Origin: Conchocele bisecta
Taxonomy: Eukaryota; Mollusca; Bivalvia; Lucinida; Thyasiridae
Assembly (NCBI GenBank): GCA_029237695.1
Contig: CM055265.1
Span: 86,091,447-86,155,446 of the forward strand
Direction of reading: 5' to 3'
DNA: 64,000 nt
Shown here piece by piece: positions 9,449 to 20,854 of the stretch (position 1 is the first letter of the stretch; each line of letters begins with the position of its first letter). The translations under genes and the position numbers were made by a program. The notes under the pieces are model-generated. The model saw only the letters and a program-made list of their open reading frames with translations. It made no database searches and was not told where the DNA came from.

Positions 9449-9516
9449 AGTAGTATATAGGGTGGAGAAATGATACCACCGTTAGGTGGTATCATTTTGA
9501 CTCCCTATATACTACT
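9449..9516. repeat. Maverick right terminus, hairpin form
   Basis: AGTAGTATATAGGG at 9449-9462 pairs with CCCTATATACTACT at 9503-9516, and ATGATACCACC at 9470-9480 pairs with GGTGGTATCAT at 9485-9495 around a GTTA loop. The outer end, beginning AGT on the complementary strand, fits a Maverick terminal repeat. Possible target-duplication bases follow (ACTTGT at 9517-9522) but cannot be verified here. Confidence 0.75.
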
Positions 9517-9527
9517 ACTTGTCATAT

Positions 9528-9680
9528 TAGGATTGAATCCCATATTGGGGGAAATCCAAAAATCAGAACTGAATATTTACAGAAAAAAAACATATATTTA
9601 TCCAAGAATATCTTGACCTGGTGCCAGGTTCTCACCACACCAGAGTCTAATTGAGTAATTTGAGGATATAAGAGAAAACA
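9528..9680 (+). repeat. Dispersed repeat R fragment flanking the Maverick
   Basis: GGGGGAAATCC, AAAATCAGA and the later CTGGTGCCAGGTTCTCACCACACCAGA-like segment match copies at 12480-12540, 17040-17100 and 17270-17360. The Maverick therefore ended up within or beside an R-type repeat. Confidence 0.55.
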
Positions 9681-9786
9681 ACTAAATATGCCGCATGCAC
9701 CTACTTTACTCAACATAGCTGTAGTGATTTTCTCGCAAATATTTGTGAACGCGTTTCCTGTGTCAAGCATAGGACTGAACTGACAT

Positions 9787-9990
9787 ATAGTGGAACCTCT
9801 CCAAACCGGACACCGACCTCATTGTGTTTAATTTAGATGGGTTTCACTGTCATGTATGTCATTGTCGAGTCTGTTCACGATTGAAAATGACAAAAACTGT
9901 TCATGGAGTGCTTAATTACAGTGGAGCCTATCTAAACCGGACAACCTGGGGACCTTCCGGGGTGTCGGGTTTAGAGAGGTTCCACTGTAT
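9787..9990. repeat. P3 palindromic MITE copy
   Basis: Ends are AGTGGAACCTCTCCAAACC on the left and a matching GGTTTAGAGAGGTTCCACT-type end on the right, with the shared interior GATGGGTTTCACTGTCAT and GTTCATG. P3 ends read CAGTGGAACCTCTCTAAACC in their commonest form. It is non-coding. Confidence 0.75.
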
Positions 9991-10587
9991 TTGTTCATAG
10001 ACTTTATCAGGATTGGATGGGATTTACTTTTAGCGCTTGGACAAGCAATCTGAATTTAATGATTTGACAACCCTCCTTTAAAGGTTATATGAATAGAACA
10101 ATGAAATTATAAAATACATTATGTAAATTGGTAGATAATGACAATACAAACGACATGCAGAAAACCCCATGCAAAAATTATAATCTGATCAAAAGTTATG
10201 CAAGTTGTCATAAATGTACATTTTATGCAAATTTTTCCAACAAAATTTTGAAAATTGCAATAAAAAATGTTTAAATTAAAATAAAAATATTTGTTTACAT
10301 TTTTCATTTTATTTCATCATGCATTATCAAGTTCATGTACATAAATAATAATAAAAAGTCACTTAGACTTAATATAAGTAAATATAAAAAATAATTGTCC
10401 TTCTATGACCTCATAGTAGTGGAACACGCATATTTTAACTAAAATGTTTAAACCTTTGTAATTTTTTAATATTTGTTATTTTTACATGCGGTTTTCAGCA
10501 TTTATGTCATATTATCAAATTGTATTATTTACAAGTTGTTCAATTGAACGATCGATATTTGTTTTTGTCTCATTGTCGGAAACATAC
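9991..10587. other. AT-rich non-coding stretch
   Basis: No gene, RNA or repeat family shared with the rest of the window was recognised. Composition is strongly A/T. Confidence 0.5.
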
Positions 10588-10822
10588 GAGACACGCCATG
10601 TGATTTTCTACCTATGACCTCACAAAAAATATTTACAGAAACATTACTGTGATATTATCTGTAAATGTAGTTGAAGGTGACGACATTTCCATATCAAATG
10701 CGGAACATAATACATTTTCTATGTAAATTTCGTCAAATTTCAACGTCATTTACGGAAAATATTGTAAATTCTGTAAATGTTTTTTACGAGACATAAGACA
10801 TGTTCTTAGATGCAAAATCACT
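10588..10822. repeat. P7 palindromic MITE copy
   Basis: Left end GCCATGTGATTTTCTACC pairs with a decayed right end near 10820 (AAAATCACTTG). Inner arms carry ATTTACAGAAA / TTTCTGTAAAT-type inverted segments and GACGTCATTTAC-like sequence. Other copies are at 36578, 51287 and 57955. Confidence 0.65.
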
Positions 10823-10885
10823 TGCTGTCTGGTATGTGTACGTAACTTGAGAAATTGCTATTGTTGCAAATCTTGATGCTGATTA

Positions 10886-11250
10886 TTAAAGGTACATACC
10901 CACTCAGTAGGCACAAAATGTTCTTTATATCAAACATCATCCGAGACATTTTCTGGCAAAATAAACATTCATTCACCATCAGGGGCGATAACCGTGTTTC
11001 CTTAAAATGTTAACGGACATTACTATTTATTCTCTGTGTTTATTTTGTAATGTGCAATGATCTTACTTTATAATCTGTCCAAAATATTATTGTTTCAGGT
11101 GAATCATTTAATTAGTACAAATAATTAAATGATTATACATGTATCTGTATAGCGGGCACTCGTAATTTTTAGAACAGGTGGAATAGTGTACACTTATTTA
11201 ATTCCTATAAAGAACCTTTTGTGCCTACTGAGTGGCCATGTACCTTTAAA
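10886..11250. repeat. P9 foldback element, full copy
   Basis: The left end carries TTAAAGGTACAT then CCACTCAGTAGGCACAAAA; the right end is its inverse, finishing GTACCTTTAA at 11250. The interior is not palindromic and includes a short palindrome around AATCATTTAATTAGTACAAA. No open frame of note. Confidence 0.8.
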
Positions 11251-11395
11251 GTTTTTTAGAATCAGGGCAGTTGTTTAATAACTAAGGAAATGAGATATGA
11301 ATGAGAGAAGTGCAGACCCTGATCTGGGTCTACACTGGTCGTAAACCACATTTTTCCAGTCAGTTACACACGCAGTTGTAATATTTCATCTCCAG

Positions 11396-11608
11396 TTAAC
11401 TCTTTGCATGCTGGGAAATTTGTGGGCTATAAATAGTTCAAAAATAGCAGATGACAATTCATCATATTTTCTTGTATTTCTCACCGTAAATATCGTGAAT
11501 ATGTCTTGGAATTTCATTAGAATTGAGTCTAATGAAATTTCAAGACATATTTACAGAGAGAAATAAAACATACATATACTCCTAATTCGTTAGAATGCAA
11601 AGAGTTAA
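11396..11608. repeat. P2 palindromic MITE (TTAA target), full copy
   Basis: It starts TTAACTCTTTGCATGC and ends with the inverse GCAAAGAGTTAA, with TTAA at both edges. The arms meet at a near-perfect hairpin, TTTCATTAGAATTGAG / CTAATGAAATTTC. P2 resembles P1 in having TTAA at both borders and a perfect central hairpin, but the sequences differ. Confidence 0.88.
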
Positions 11609-11815
11609 GGAACAACGGTACTGAAGAAATTTCCTTTCCTCTCTCTTGTATTTCACCAACTGGATAGCGAACAGTGTGGGCCCTGATCAGACTATGTATA
11701 AATGCACGGACTGATGTGTATCTATAGTGGTTGCAAAGAAGACCATAAGCCACATTTCTCCAGGTACAGTCACAACTGCATGAGGATACATACTTAGTTA
11801 AATACCAGCACAAAC

Positions 11816-12222
11816 TGTTCTTTAATATATCAGAGACATCATCTGGGACATTTTCTGGCAAAATACACATTCATTCACCATTACTCCACATATTGATTGG
11901 CATTATTATACATTTTATACATTTTATACCAGACTAAATTTCCACACAGATATGTGGCGTGATAACCGTGTTTCCTTAAACTGTTAACAGACATTACTAT
12001 TTAATTAGTATAAATAATTAAAAAAGATCATGCCTCATTTGCATATGAAAATAGCCTGATACTACCGAGTCACTATCAGTAAAATAAATATTACTAAATG
12101 ATTACATCTGTATAGCAGGCACTCGTAATATTTAGAACTGGTGGAATAGTGACACATTTGTACATTTATTTAATTCCTATAAAGAACATTTTGTGCCTAC
12201 TGAGTGGGAATTTACCTTTAAA
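11816..12222. repeat. P9 foldback element, second copy with decayed left end
   Basis: The right end ACATTTTGTGCCTACTGAGTGG...ACCTTTAAA matches the 10886-11250 copy, as do the interior TTTCTGGCAAAATA and CATTCATTCACCAT. The left terminus is truncated at about 11816 (TGTTCTTTAATATATCAG). Confidence 0.7.
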
Positions 12223-12280
12223 TTACTGAATACCTTCCGGGCAATTTTACTCATACAGGGGTCACAAGTTATTGCAAAAG

Positions 12281-12540
12281 GTTTGTTTGTTTGTTCGTGT
12301 TTAACAGCCTGTCAACAGCTAATGTCATTTAAAGCCGAGCCAACAGAACGGTTCGTTCCCGTATTCAACCTGCTGCATTGGGGGGTTTGTTTGTTGGGGT
12401 TTAACGGCATATCAGCAGCTCAGGTCATTTAAGGCCGGGTCAATGGGTTTAGTACTAAATCCCATATATTACTTGTACAAGTACATGTTCAAGTACAGGT
12501 ACAAATGGGGGGAATCCCAAAATCAGAGCTGAATATTTTC
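12281..12540 (-). repeat. Two SINE tails joined to repeat R
   Basis: GTTTGTTTGTT...GTTTAACAGCCTGTCAACAGC at 12281 and a second copy at 12383 read, on the minus strand, as a conserved metazoan SINE 3' tail (AGCTGTTGAC...GTTAAAC then CAAA repeats). The second copy continues into repeat R with ACTAAATCCCATATATTACTT and alternating TACAAGTACATGTTC. Confidence 0.6.
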
Positions 12541-12548
12541 AATAAACA

Positions 12549-15500
12549 CGAGGGACATGATGGCCCTAATTCGCTCACCTGACATGAACACCAGAGGAGA
12601 ATGTGACAACAAATTGTGCTATTTTTAGATGGCGGTCATCTTGGATTAAGCGATGACTCTCATTTTACCAAATCTGAAAATGCTTCACCCAATACAAGGA
12701 TCTTAGCTTACTATGAAGTTTGGCCAGCATCGGCCATGTGGTTCCTGAGAAAAAGACGTTCAAAATCTCGAAAAATGGACCTTTTGGCGGCCATCATGGA
12801 TGACATAATCATCCGATTCCGACAATAAAATTTGATCCCAATTTGACCCCACGGGCCACAACCATTTTTCAACCCAAGGGTCACCATTTCAACACCTTTG
12901 AAAGAGCATTCTACATCGATCATTCCTACCAAGTTTCGTCGAAATCCGGCTGGCGGTTCATGAGAAGATTTTTTAAGAATTTCTGCTATTTTTAGACGGC
13001 GGCCATCTTGGATTAGCGACGACCTCCATTTTAACGAATGAAAAGGCTTCACCCATGGACCATAACTGTGAAGTTTGACCACCATGGGCTAAGCGGTTCG
13101 TGTGAAGAAGAATTTTGAAATCTCTAATAAAAGAAAGACCTTTTGGCGGCCATCTTGGATGACATGAATATCCAATTTCGACAAAAATTTTGAACCTGAG
13201 GTCACCATTTTAACAACTTTGAAAGAGCATTGTAGATCGATGATTCCTACCAAATTTCGTCGAAATCCGGCTGGCGGTTCATGAGAAGAAGATTTTTAAA
13301 GAATTATGCTATTATTAGACGGCGGCCATCTTGGATTAGCGACGAACTCCGTTTCAACAAATCTGAAAAGGCTTCACCCATGGACCATAACTGTGAAGTT
13401 TGGCCACCACGGGCCAAGCGGTTCGTGTAAAGAAGAATTTTGAAATCTCTAATAAAAGAACGAGATTTTGACCTTTCGGCGGCCATCTTGGATGACATGA
13501 CCATCCAATTTCGACAAAAAATGTACCAGAGCGATCGCCTCTTTGATACCTTCGATTTGATATGGACATGATCATATTCGGTCAAAAATTAAATTTGACC
13601 CCAATGTGACCCCACGGGCCACGCCCATTTTTGACACCGGGGTCACCATTTTAACGACATTGAAAGAGCATTGTACATCGATCATTCCTACCAAGTTTCG
13701 TCGCAATCCGGCTAGCGGTTCATGAGAAGAAGATTTTTTAAGAATTTATGCTATTTTTAGACGGTGGCCATCTTGGATTAGCGATGACCTCCATTTTAAC
13801 AAATCTGAAAAGGCTTCACCCATGGACCATAAATTTTAAGTTTTGCTACCATGAGCCAAGCAATTCATGTGAAGAAGAATTTTGAAATCTCTAATAAAAG
13901 AACGACCTTTTGACCTTTCGGCGGCCATCTTGGATGACATAACCATTCGATTTCGACAAAAAAATGCACCAGAGTGATCGCCTCGTTGATATCTTCGATT
14001 TGATATATAACATGACCATATTCGGTCAAAAATAAAATTTGACCCAAATTTGACCCCACGGGCTACGCCCATTTTGACCCTGGGGTCACCATTTCAACAA
14101 CTTTGAAAGAGCATTGTACATCGATCATACCAAGTTTGGTCGACATCCGATTTGCGGTTCTTGAGAAGAAGATTTTTGAAGAATTTGTGCTATTTTTAGA
14201 TGGCGGCCATCTTGGATTACGTAATGTTGTCATTTTAACAATTTTGTAATCCCCCTACCTAAGGACCATGACCATGACCATGAAGTTTGGTGACTACAGG
14301 CCCAATGGTTACCGAGTAGAAGACGTTTGAAAATGTGTCCGTCGTCCGTCGCGCTCAGGTGAGCTAAACAAGAGTGCCATGATGGCCCTAATTCGCTCAC
14401 CTGACTCCATGAACACCAGAGGAGAATGTGACATTGAGTTCATGTGTTCGACCCCAATTTGACCCCACAGGGCCACGCCCATTTTTGACACCGGGGTCAC
14501 CATTTTAACAACTTTGAAAGAGCATTGTACAGCGATCATTCCTACCAAGTTTCGTCGAAATCTGGCTAGCGGTTCATGAGATGAAGATTTTTTAAGAATT
14601 TATGCTATTTTTAGACGGCGGCCATCTTGGATTAGCGATGACCTCCATTTTAACAAATCTGAAAAGGCTTCACCCATCGACCATAACTTTTAAGTTTCGC
14701 TACCATGGGCCAAGCAGTTCATGTGAAGAAGAATTTTGAAATCTCTAATAAAAGAACGACCATTTGACATTTCAGCGGCCATCTTGGATGACATAACAAT
14801 CCGATTTCGACAAAAAATGTACCAGAGTGATCGCCTCCTTGATACCTTCGATTTGATATATAACATGACCATATTCGGTCAAAAATAAAATTTGACCCAA
14901 ATTTGACCCCACGGGCTACGCCCATTTTGACCCTGGGGTCACCATTTCAACAACTTTGAAAGAGCATTGTACATCGATCATACCAAGTTTGGTCGAAATC
15001 CGATTTGCGGTTCTTGAGAAGAAGATTTTTGAAGAATTTGTGCTATTTTTAGATGGCGGGCCATCTTGGATTACGTAATGTTGTCATTTTAACAATTTTG
15101 TAATCCCCTTACCTAAGGACCCATGACCATGACCATGAAGTTTGGTGGACTACAGCCCAATGGTTACGAGTAGAAGAAGTTTGAAAATGTGTCCGTCGTC
15201 GTCGCGCTCAGGTGAGCTAAACAAAGGTGTGCCATGATGGCCCTAATTCGCTCACCTGACTCCATGAAAACCCAAGAGGAGAATGTGGACATGAGTTCAT
15301 GTGTTCGAACCCCATTTGACCCCACAGGGCCACGCCCATTTTTTGTCACCCGGGGGTCACATTTTAACAACTTTGAAAGAGCTTATTGTACAGCGATTCA
15401 TTCCTACCAAGTTCGTCGAAATCTGGCTGCGGTTCATGAGATGAAGATTTTTTAAGAATTTATGCTATTTTTAGACGGCGGCCATCTTGGATTAGCGATG

Positions 15501-17011
15501 ACCTCCATTTTAACAAAATCTGAAAAAGGCTTACACCATCGACCATAAACTTTTAAGTTTCGCTACCATGGGCCAAGCAGTTCATGTGAAGAGAATTTTG
15601 AAATCTCTAATAAAAGAACACCATTTGACATTTCAGCGGCCCATCTTGGATGACATACAATCCGATTTTCTTGACAAAAAATGTACAGAGTGATCCGCCT
15701 CCTTGATACCTCGATTTGATATATAATATGACCATATTCGGTCAGAAATAAAATTTGACCCCAATTTGACCCCATGGGCCACGCACATTTTTGACCCCGG
15801 GGTCACCATTTTAACAACTTTGAAAGAGCATTGTACATCGATCATTCCTAGCAAGTTTCGTCGAAATCCGGCTAGCGGTTCATGAGAAGATTTTTTAAGA
15901 ATTTATGCTACTTTTAGACGGCGGCTATCTTGGATTAGCGATGACCTCCATTTTAACAAATCTGAAAAGGCTTCACCCATGGACCATAACTTTTAAGTTT
16001 GGCTACCATGGGCCAAGCGGTTCATGTGAAGAAGAATTTAGAAATCTCTAATAAAAGAACAAACTTTTGACCTTCGGCGGCCATCTTGGATGACATAACC
16101 ATCTGATTTCAACAAAAAATGCACCAGAGTGATCGCCTCAATGATAACTTCGATTTGATATATAATATGACCATATTCGGTCAAAAATAAAATTTGACCC
16201 CAATTTGACCCCACGGGCCACGCCCATTTTTGACCCCGCGGTCACCATTTTAACAGCTTTGAAAGAGCATTGTACATCGATCATTCCTACCAAGTTTCGT
16301 CGAAATCCGGCAAGCGGTTCATGAGAAGATTTTTTAAGAATTTATGGTATTTTTAGATGGCGGCCATCTTGGATTAGCGATGACCTCCATTTTAACAAAT
16401 CTGAAAAGGCTTCACACATGGACCATAACTTTTAAGTTTGGCTACCATGGGCCAAGCGGTTCATGTGAAGAAGAATTTTGAAATCTCTAATAAAAGAACA
16501 ACCTTTTGACCTTTCGGCGGCCATCTTGGATGACATAACCATCCGATTTCAACAAAAAATGCACCAGAGTGATCGCCTCATTGATACCTTCAATTTGATA
16601 TATGACATGACCATATTCGGTCAAAAATAAAATTTGACCCCAATTTGACCCCACGGGCCACGCCTATTTTTGACCCCGGGGTCACCATTTTAACAACTTT
16701 GAAAGAGCATTGTACATCGATCATTCCTACCAAGTTTTGTCGAAATCCGGTTGGCGGTTCTTGAGAAGATTTTTTAAGAATTTGTGCTATTTTTAGACGG
16801 CGGCCATCTTGTATTACGTAATGACGTCATTTTAACAATTTTGCAATCCCCCTACATAAGGACCATGACCATGAAGTTTGGTGACTATAGGCCCAATGGT
16901 TACCGAGGAGAAGACGTTTGAAAATGTTCACGGACGACGGACGACGGACGACGGACGACGGGCACATTGCGGTAACAATAGCTCACATGAGCTTCGCTCA
17001 GGTGAGCTAAA
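12549..17011 (+). mobile_element. Cluster of three GCTCACCTGA-ended elements with internal tandem repeats
   Basis: Each unit starts CATGATGGCCCTAATTCGCTC then ACCTGA and ends TCAGGTGAGCTAAA. Boundaries are at about 14368 and 15221, giving units of about 1.82, 0.85 and 1.79 kb head to tail. The interior is a tandem series of about 440-bp modules marked by GGCGGCCATCTTGGAT (twice per module), TTTGAAAGAGCATTGTA and AAAATAAAATTTGACCCC. The last unit ends with a GGACGACGGACGACGG run. The short inverted ends and lack of genes suggest a non-autonomous DNA transposon. The cluster recurs singly at 28131. Confidence 0.75.
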
Positions 17012-17024
17012 AACTATATATTCA

Positions 17025-17527
17025 GCCCTGAAATCAGAATAATCCTGATCTGATGCCAGGTCCTCGCCACACCAGATTCACTTGGCCCCCTCCCAAAAGC
17101 AGTAATAATCTTACTACTTTTGTAATGGACAATAACCCAATTCAACTCCCAGATAACCAGAGCTAAAGATAAAAACATACATGAGGGCCAAACCAGGCAA
17201 ATTGTGATTCCTATAAGGAGGAATCCCTACCGTTAATTTGTTCGCCCGACCATTGGGGGGAAATCCTAATTTCAGAATGGAATGTTTACATTAAAAAATG
17301 TAATATATATTAAAGCCTTGAAATTAGAATAATCTGACCTGGTGCCAGGTCCATACCACACCAAAGCCACTTCCCCTAAAAGTAATATGATTATAAATAC
17401 TCATATTACCCAAATAAGGGGTATAACCAAATTCAACTCTCACATACAAGAAAGCCAAAGATGTACATGAGGGCCAAACCAGTCTCTGGTCAAGATTCCG
17501 GTAAAGATGAATCCCAATCGTTAAAAT
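17025..17527 (+). repeat. Two tandem copies of dispersed repeat R
   Basis: Copies at about 17025-17260 and 17265-17527 share CTGGTGCCAGGTCC-like, CAATTCAACTC, GAGGGCCAAACCAGG and CTATAAGGAGGAATCCCTACCG-like segments. Further copies are at 32160 and 59040. No coding capacity is seen. Confidence 0.6.
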
Positions 17528-17730
17528 ACTTCTGAACAGTGTTGATCTAGATCAGCCTGTACAGTCAGATCAGGATCTGCACTATTCGTCATTCCATCAA
17601 TTAAACACTCTTCATGTTTCTAACAAGCAATATAGATCGTTATCAGACTAGATGAGTGTGCCATTTAACCTAGAGCAACATTTGTCACAAAATCCCATAA
17701 ATCATATTTCTCCAGTCACAGCCACATATT
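17528..17730. repeat. P4 MITE copy lacking its left end
   Basis: It contains the central GATCAGCCTGTACAG...GATCAGGATCTGCACT and the right end TTTCTCCAGTCACAGCCACA. P4 elements normally begin with the inverse, ACTGGAGAAATGGGGCTTAT. Confidence 0.7.
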
Positions 17731-17884
17731 AGGTAGGTGGTGATTGGGTAAAATATGGGAGAAGAATAAATAACAAACTGCAGGAATGTTTTGAGCAAAC
17801 AAATAATCTATTTCACAATACAATAAATGTGAACGACATAAATGCAAAACAACGTTTGGCAGCCCTTGGACCAAGGTAACACAG

Positions 17885-18085
17885 TTAACCCACAAAAGGC
17901 GGGAAACGAAAATTGTCGTCTGCTGTCTATCTTTTTTTGTTACATTTCTTTATAAAAAACATTTATTTGCAGCACATAAAAATCATCTCATGGAGACGAT
18001 TCTCATGCGGCATACCATGTTTTTGTTGAGAAATATTGAAAGAAAAAACAGCAGACGACAAAATCTTAATTCACCATTGTAAGAA
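17885..18085. repeat. P1 palindromic MITE, diverged copy
   Basis: It keeps AATTGTCGTCTGCTGT on the left, ACAGCAGACGACAA on the right and the central ATCTCATGGAGACGAT hairpin. The right TAAGGGTTAA border is degraded. Confidence 0.75.
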
Positions 18086-18239
18086 TAAATGCACTTCAAG
18101 AGAAATGGCACATGATGTAAAACATTCAAGTCAAGTATTTTGATTGGCTGAGACTGGGCACCTGATCAGGCTCAGCGAATCAGATGGCTCGACCTCAAGC
18201 TCAAATTTTGAGTACATGCTCAGATAGATTATATATTAA

Positions 18240-18440
18240 ACCACGAGGCTTTTATTACCCGGTCAACACCACAGGTGGAAGACTTGGACCTGTGACACAA
18301 ACAACTACCCATTAAAAAACAGTATATACATGTATACTGTAGAGCATGAGACCAAGTGGGTGGGGAAATTGATTTTTTGTAATGGGCATTTTTTTTGTGT
18401 CACAGGTCCGAGTCTTCCACCCGTGGTCAACACTACAGAC
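18240..18440. repeat. Diverged palindrome around a CACAGGTCC/GGACCTGTG pair
   Basis: ACCGGTCAACAC...GGTGGAAGACTTGGACCTGTGACACAAA at 18257-18301 is mirrored by TTTGTGTCACAGGTCCGAGTCTTCCACCCGTGGTCAACACTAC at 18392-18434, with TATACATGTATA in the centre. This is a foldback element of about 180 bp seen once here. Confidence 0.7.
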
Positions 18441-19059
18441 CTCGATCCGAATTCTTGCAAACAGTGTACACCCATAATGAATAACTGTGTATGCATTCTC
18501 ATCAATATTCAATTAAATTAATCTATATTGAACCTGGCAAAATTCTGCTGAAACCAATGAAGAAAATCTGACAACTACTTGGCAAGAAACGGACATTTGA
18601 TAATTTTACAGCAGGCCCACAGATATATTATTATAAATACATTTATATCTGCGACACTACATGTTAGGTGATCAGTTCACTTCAATATGTGATGTTGTGT
18701 TTATGAAATAAATAGAAGCTAACATTCTCTGTTGATTTAATATGAAACGACAAACGTATCGACTGATTTCCGAAGAAACTCTCTTAATATTTTGTGGTGA
18801 TTTAATGATATTTCTTTAACTTGTTGACATGGTACATTGCGATTAACGTCTGTAAACAAATTTTATTGTCATCATTTCATGTCGGTGTTCAACAACAACA
18901 TATTTTGGCAGCACATTTAAAGTCTTCAATTCGCCATATCCGTTTCATGAGGTTTATTTTATGGTTAACTTTGGAGCAAAGTAGACGTATAGGGAGGATT
19001 GATTGGTTGATTGATTGATTGGTTAGTTGATTGATTGATTTGGGTTTATGTCCATTCAA
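18441..19059. other. Non-coding stretch
   Basis: AT-rich, with a short TTGATTGA simple repeat near 18995-19040. No gene, RNA or shared repeat is recognised. Confidence 0.5.
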
Positions 19060-19185
19060 CAGCTGTGACTGGAGAAATGGGGTTAATAGGTTTTGGAACC
19101 AGTGTAGATCCAGATCAGCCTGTACATATCAGGATCTGCACTGTTCACCATTCCATCCTGAAACACCAGTCATGCTTCTACGTCA
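19060..19185 (+). repeat. P4 MITE left half
   Basis: GCTGTGACTGGAGAAATGGGG, GTGTAGATCCAGATCAGCC and ATCAGGATCTGCACTGTTC are all present. The copy breaks off after CATGCTTCTAC. Confidence 0.75.
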
Positions 19186-19464
19186 TGATAGATGGTCACT
19201 TCAGGTGATTCAAGTGTCCCAGTATCGAAGCAATCCTTTGTCTAATATTGAAGATATAACATGTTTGTGAAACTCTTACAAACTTTTTGACGTAAATGTA
19301 CATGGACGAACGGACAGACGAATGTACAGACATACAGAACCTCAAGAGCAACGCAATATGCCCCAGGGGGAATAAAAAGAGATCATACCCGTAAAGGTGT
19401 ATTCCACATGTAATGCTAAAATATGCACACCTTCCCATCCACCCACATATAGGGAAGAATTCAC

Positions 19465-19545
19465 AGGGGCGGCGGAAGGGGGGGGGGGGGCCGGGAGGCC
19501 TAGGCCCCCCCAATAATTTTGTTTAGGCCCCCCCCCCCCCAATAA
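19465..19545. repeat. Poly-G / poly-C inverted tract
   Basis: A run of about 13 G is followed by GGCCTAGGCC and two C runs of 7 and about 13. The two strands could pair into a hairpin, and the run lengths are probably unreliable in the assembly. The predicted short Pro/Gly-rich peptides across it are not genes. Confidence 0.7.
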
Positions 19546-20488
19546 TTCTGTAAATATGAAAATATGAAAATTTCAGGATTTAAAATTACATGTATATGAT
19601 TATTTTTAGAAAGTGAATTCATTATTTTATACCAGAACCAGTGCTTGAAGCAATTTGATCATGTCTTTAAATGACAGTTAAAAGGCTTTATTGATGGTAT
19701 ATAGCCATTATTTAATATAAAAAAAAATATCAATTTTTTTTTGTTCCTTAGCTTTAAATCTGCGTTGCTCCGAAGTTGTAGATAAAATGTCATAAAACTG
19801 AGCTACTTTGCAACTTGAGAACCATACCATAACACCTACTACATTGTACACATACACTTATTAAATAAATCAGTTTTATATGAAATAAATAAAAATCAAC
19901 AATACATGTAACACAATATTATTATAATACACAGCAACCTGAATTTTTTCTTGCAAGAAATGCAAAGAAGTTTTCTGTAGTTAAAAGTTAGACATGCACG
20001 GCAAAAACAATGCAACAAAAATATGGCACAGCTGTTTAACTAAACTAATACAAAATAAAAACAGTTGCAAGAAAATGCTTGGAATAAATGCAGAAATAAG
20101 GGTCTGACAGCATAAATTAAAAAATTTGTGATGAAGTAAAATGCTCCTTCTGAAATTTGGATAAGACGACTATCAATTAATTGTCTATGGCCCATGACAA
20201 ACATTTGTACTTTCCACCTGCAAGCTGACGAATCGTGGACATAAAACAGGTCATTTTGATTTCATGCTCGGTAAATTTCTCTATACACGTGTAACATGTT
20301 TGACTGGTATAATACTGCTATAGAAAAAGTAATAGCAACACATGTTGGATGGTGTAATAACGCGTTTGATGATACATGTAGCAATGTACTTCAGTGTTCG
20401 TGTCAGTGCTTAGGCCACGGACAATTAATTATTAGATTCGCATTCAAATTTTGGAATAAAATGGGGTAGTAGGAGTCTTATAGAGAAT
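19546..20488. other. Non-coding stretch
   Basis: AT-rich without recognisable gene, RNA or shared repeat. Confidence 0.5.
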
Positions 20489-20618
20489 AGTAGGTTAGTG
20501 TCGTGAATGGGAAAGCATTTCTGGCAAGGCTTAGGAAATGGGATGGGCGAGACTCTGCCGAGCACATCCCGTTTCCGTGCCGCACCAGATGTTTTCCCAT
20601 TCACGGCACTAACCTACT
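20489..20618. repeat. Foldback element with 26-bp arms
   Basis: The left arm begins AGTAGGTTAGTGTCGTGAAT and the right arm is its inverse, ending AACCTACT at 20618; inner arms CTTAGGAAATGGGATG and CGAGCACATCCCGTTTCCG also pair partly. A related family may be at 38620-38690 and 53920-54045, where TTTATCAGGCAAGGCTAGGA is inverted. Confidence 0.7.
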
Positions 20619-20854
20619 GGATTATGGATATATAGAACACAATGCTGATGTGTTTTGATATGGAGTTTATCAGGCTAGGCTAGAAAGTGTACAAATTACT
20701 AGGCGCACCTCCGATTTCCTACCTGTTTCTGAACTTCGTCTGATAAAATTGATGACAGAATATACTGGAATGGTCTGTTGGCCTGTAATGGGCCAATTTA
20801 GTAGCTACTTTCTTAATTGTGTTATATTCACCATACAGACATATATAGGTATGG

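Larger units (their letters stand above)
1..9516. mobile_element. Decayed Maverick/Polinton transposon, right-hand part
   Basis: The block holds the gene set that defines Maverick/Polinton elements: major capsid, packaging ATPase, rve-type integrase and protein-primed family B polymerase, plus small proteins typical of these elements. Capsid-to-integrase genes run on +, the polymerase converges on the integrase from the other side, and a zinc-finger gene diverges from the polymerase start. It ends at 9516 in CCCTATATACTACT, whose inverted copy lies at 9449-9462. From 9517 the sequence is ordinary AT-rich repeat DNA. The left end, protease and the rest of the capsid gene lie before position 1. 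At least six genes are broken by frameshifts, so this is a fossil copy. A missing left terminus prevents checking the expected 6-bp target duplication. Confidence 0.93.

Noticed and set aside
12616..16700. Several frames of 60-120 aa on both strands with similar peptides
   Set aside because: All lie in the 440-bp modules of the GCTCACCTGA-ended element, occur in every frame and break between modules.
19342..19542. Proline-rich small protein
   Set aside because: Its residues come from poly-G/poly-C runs with no start context or conservation.
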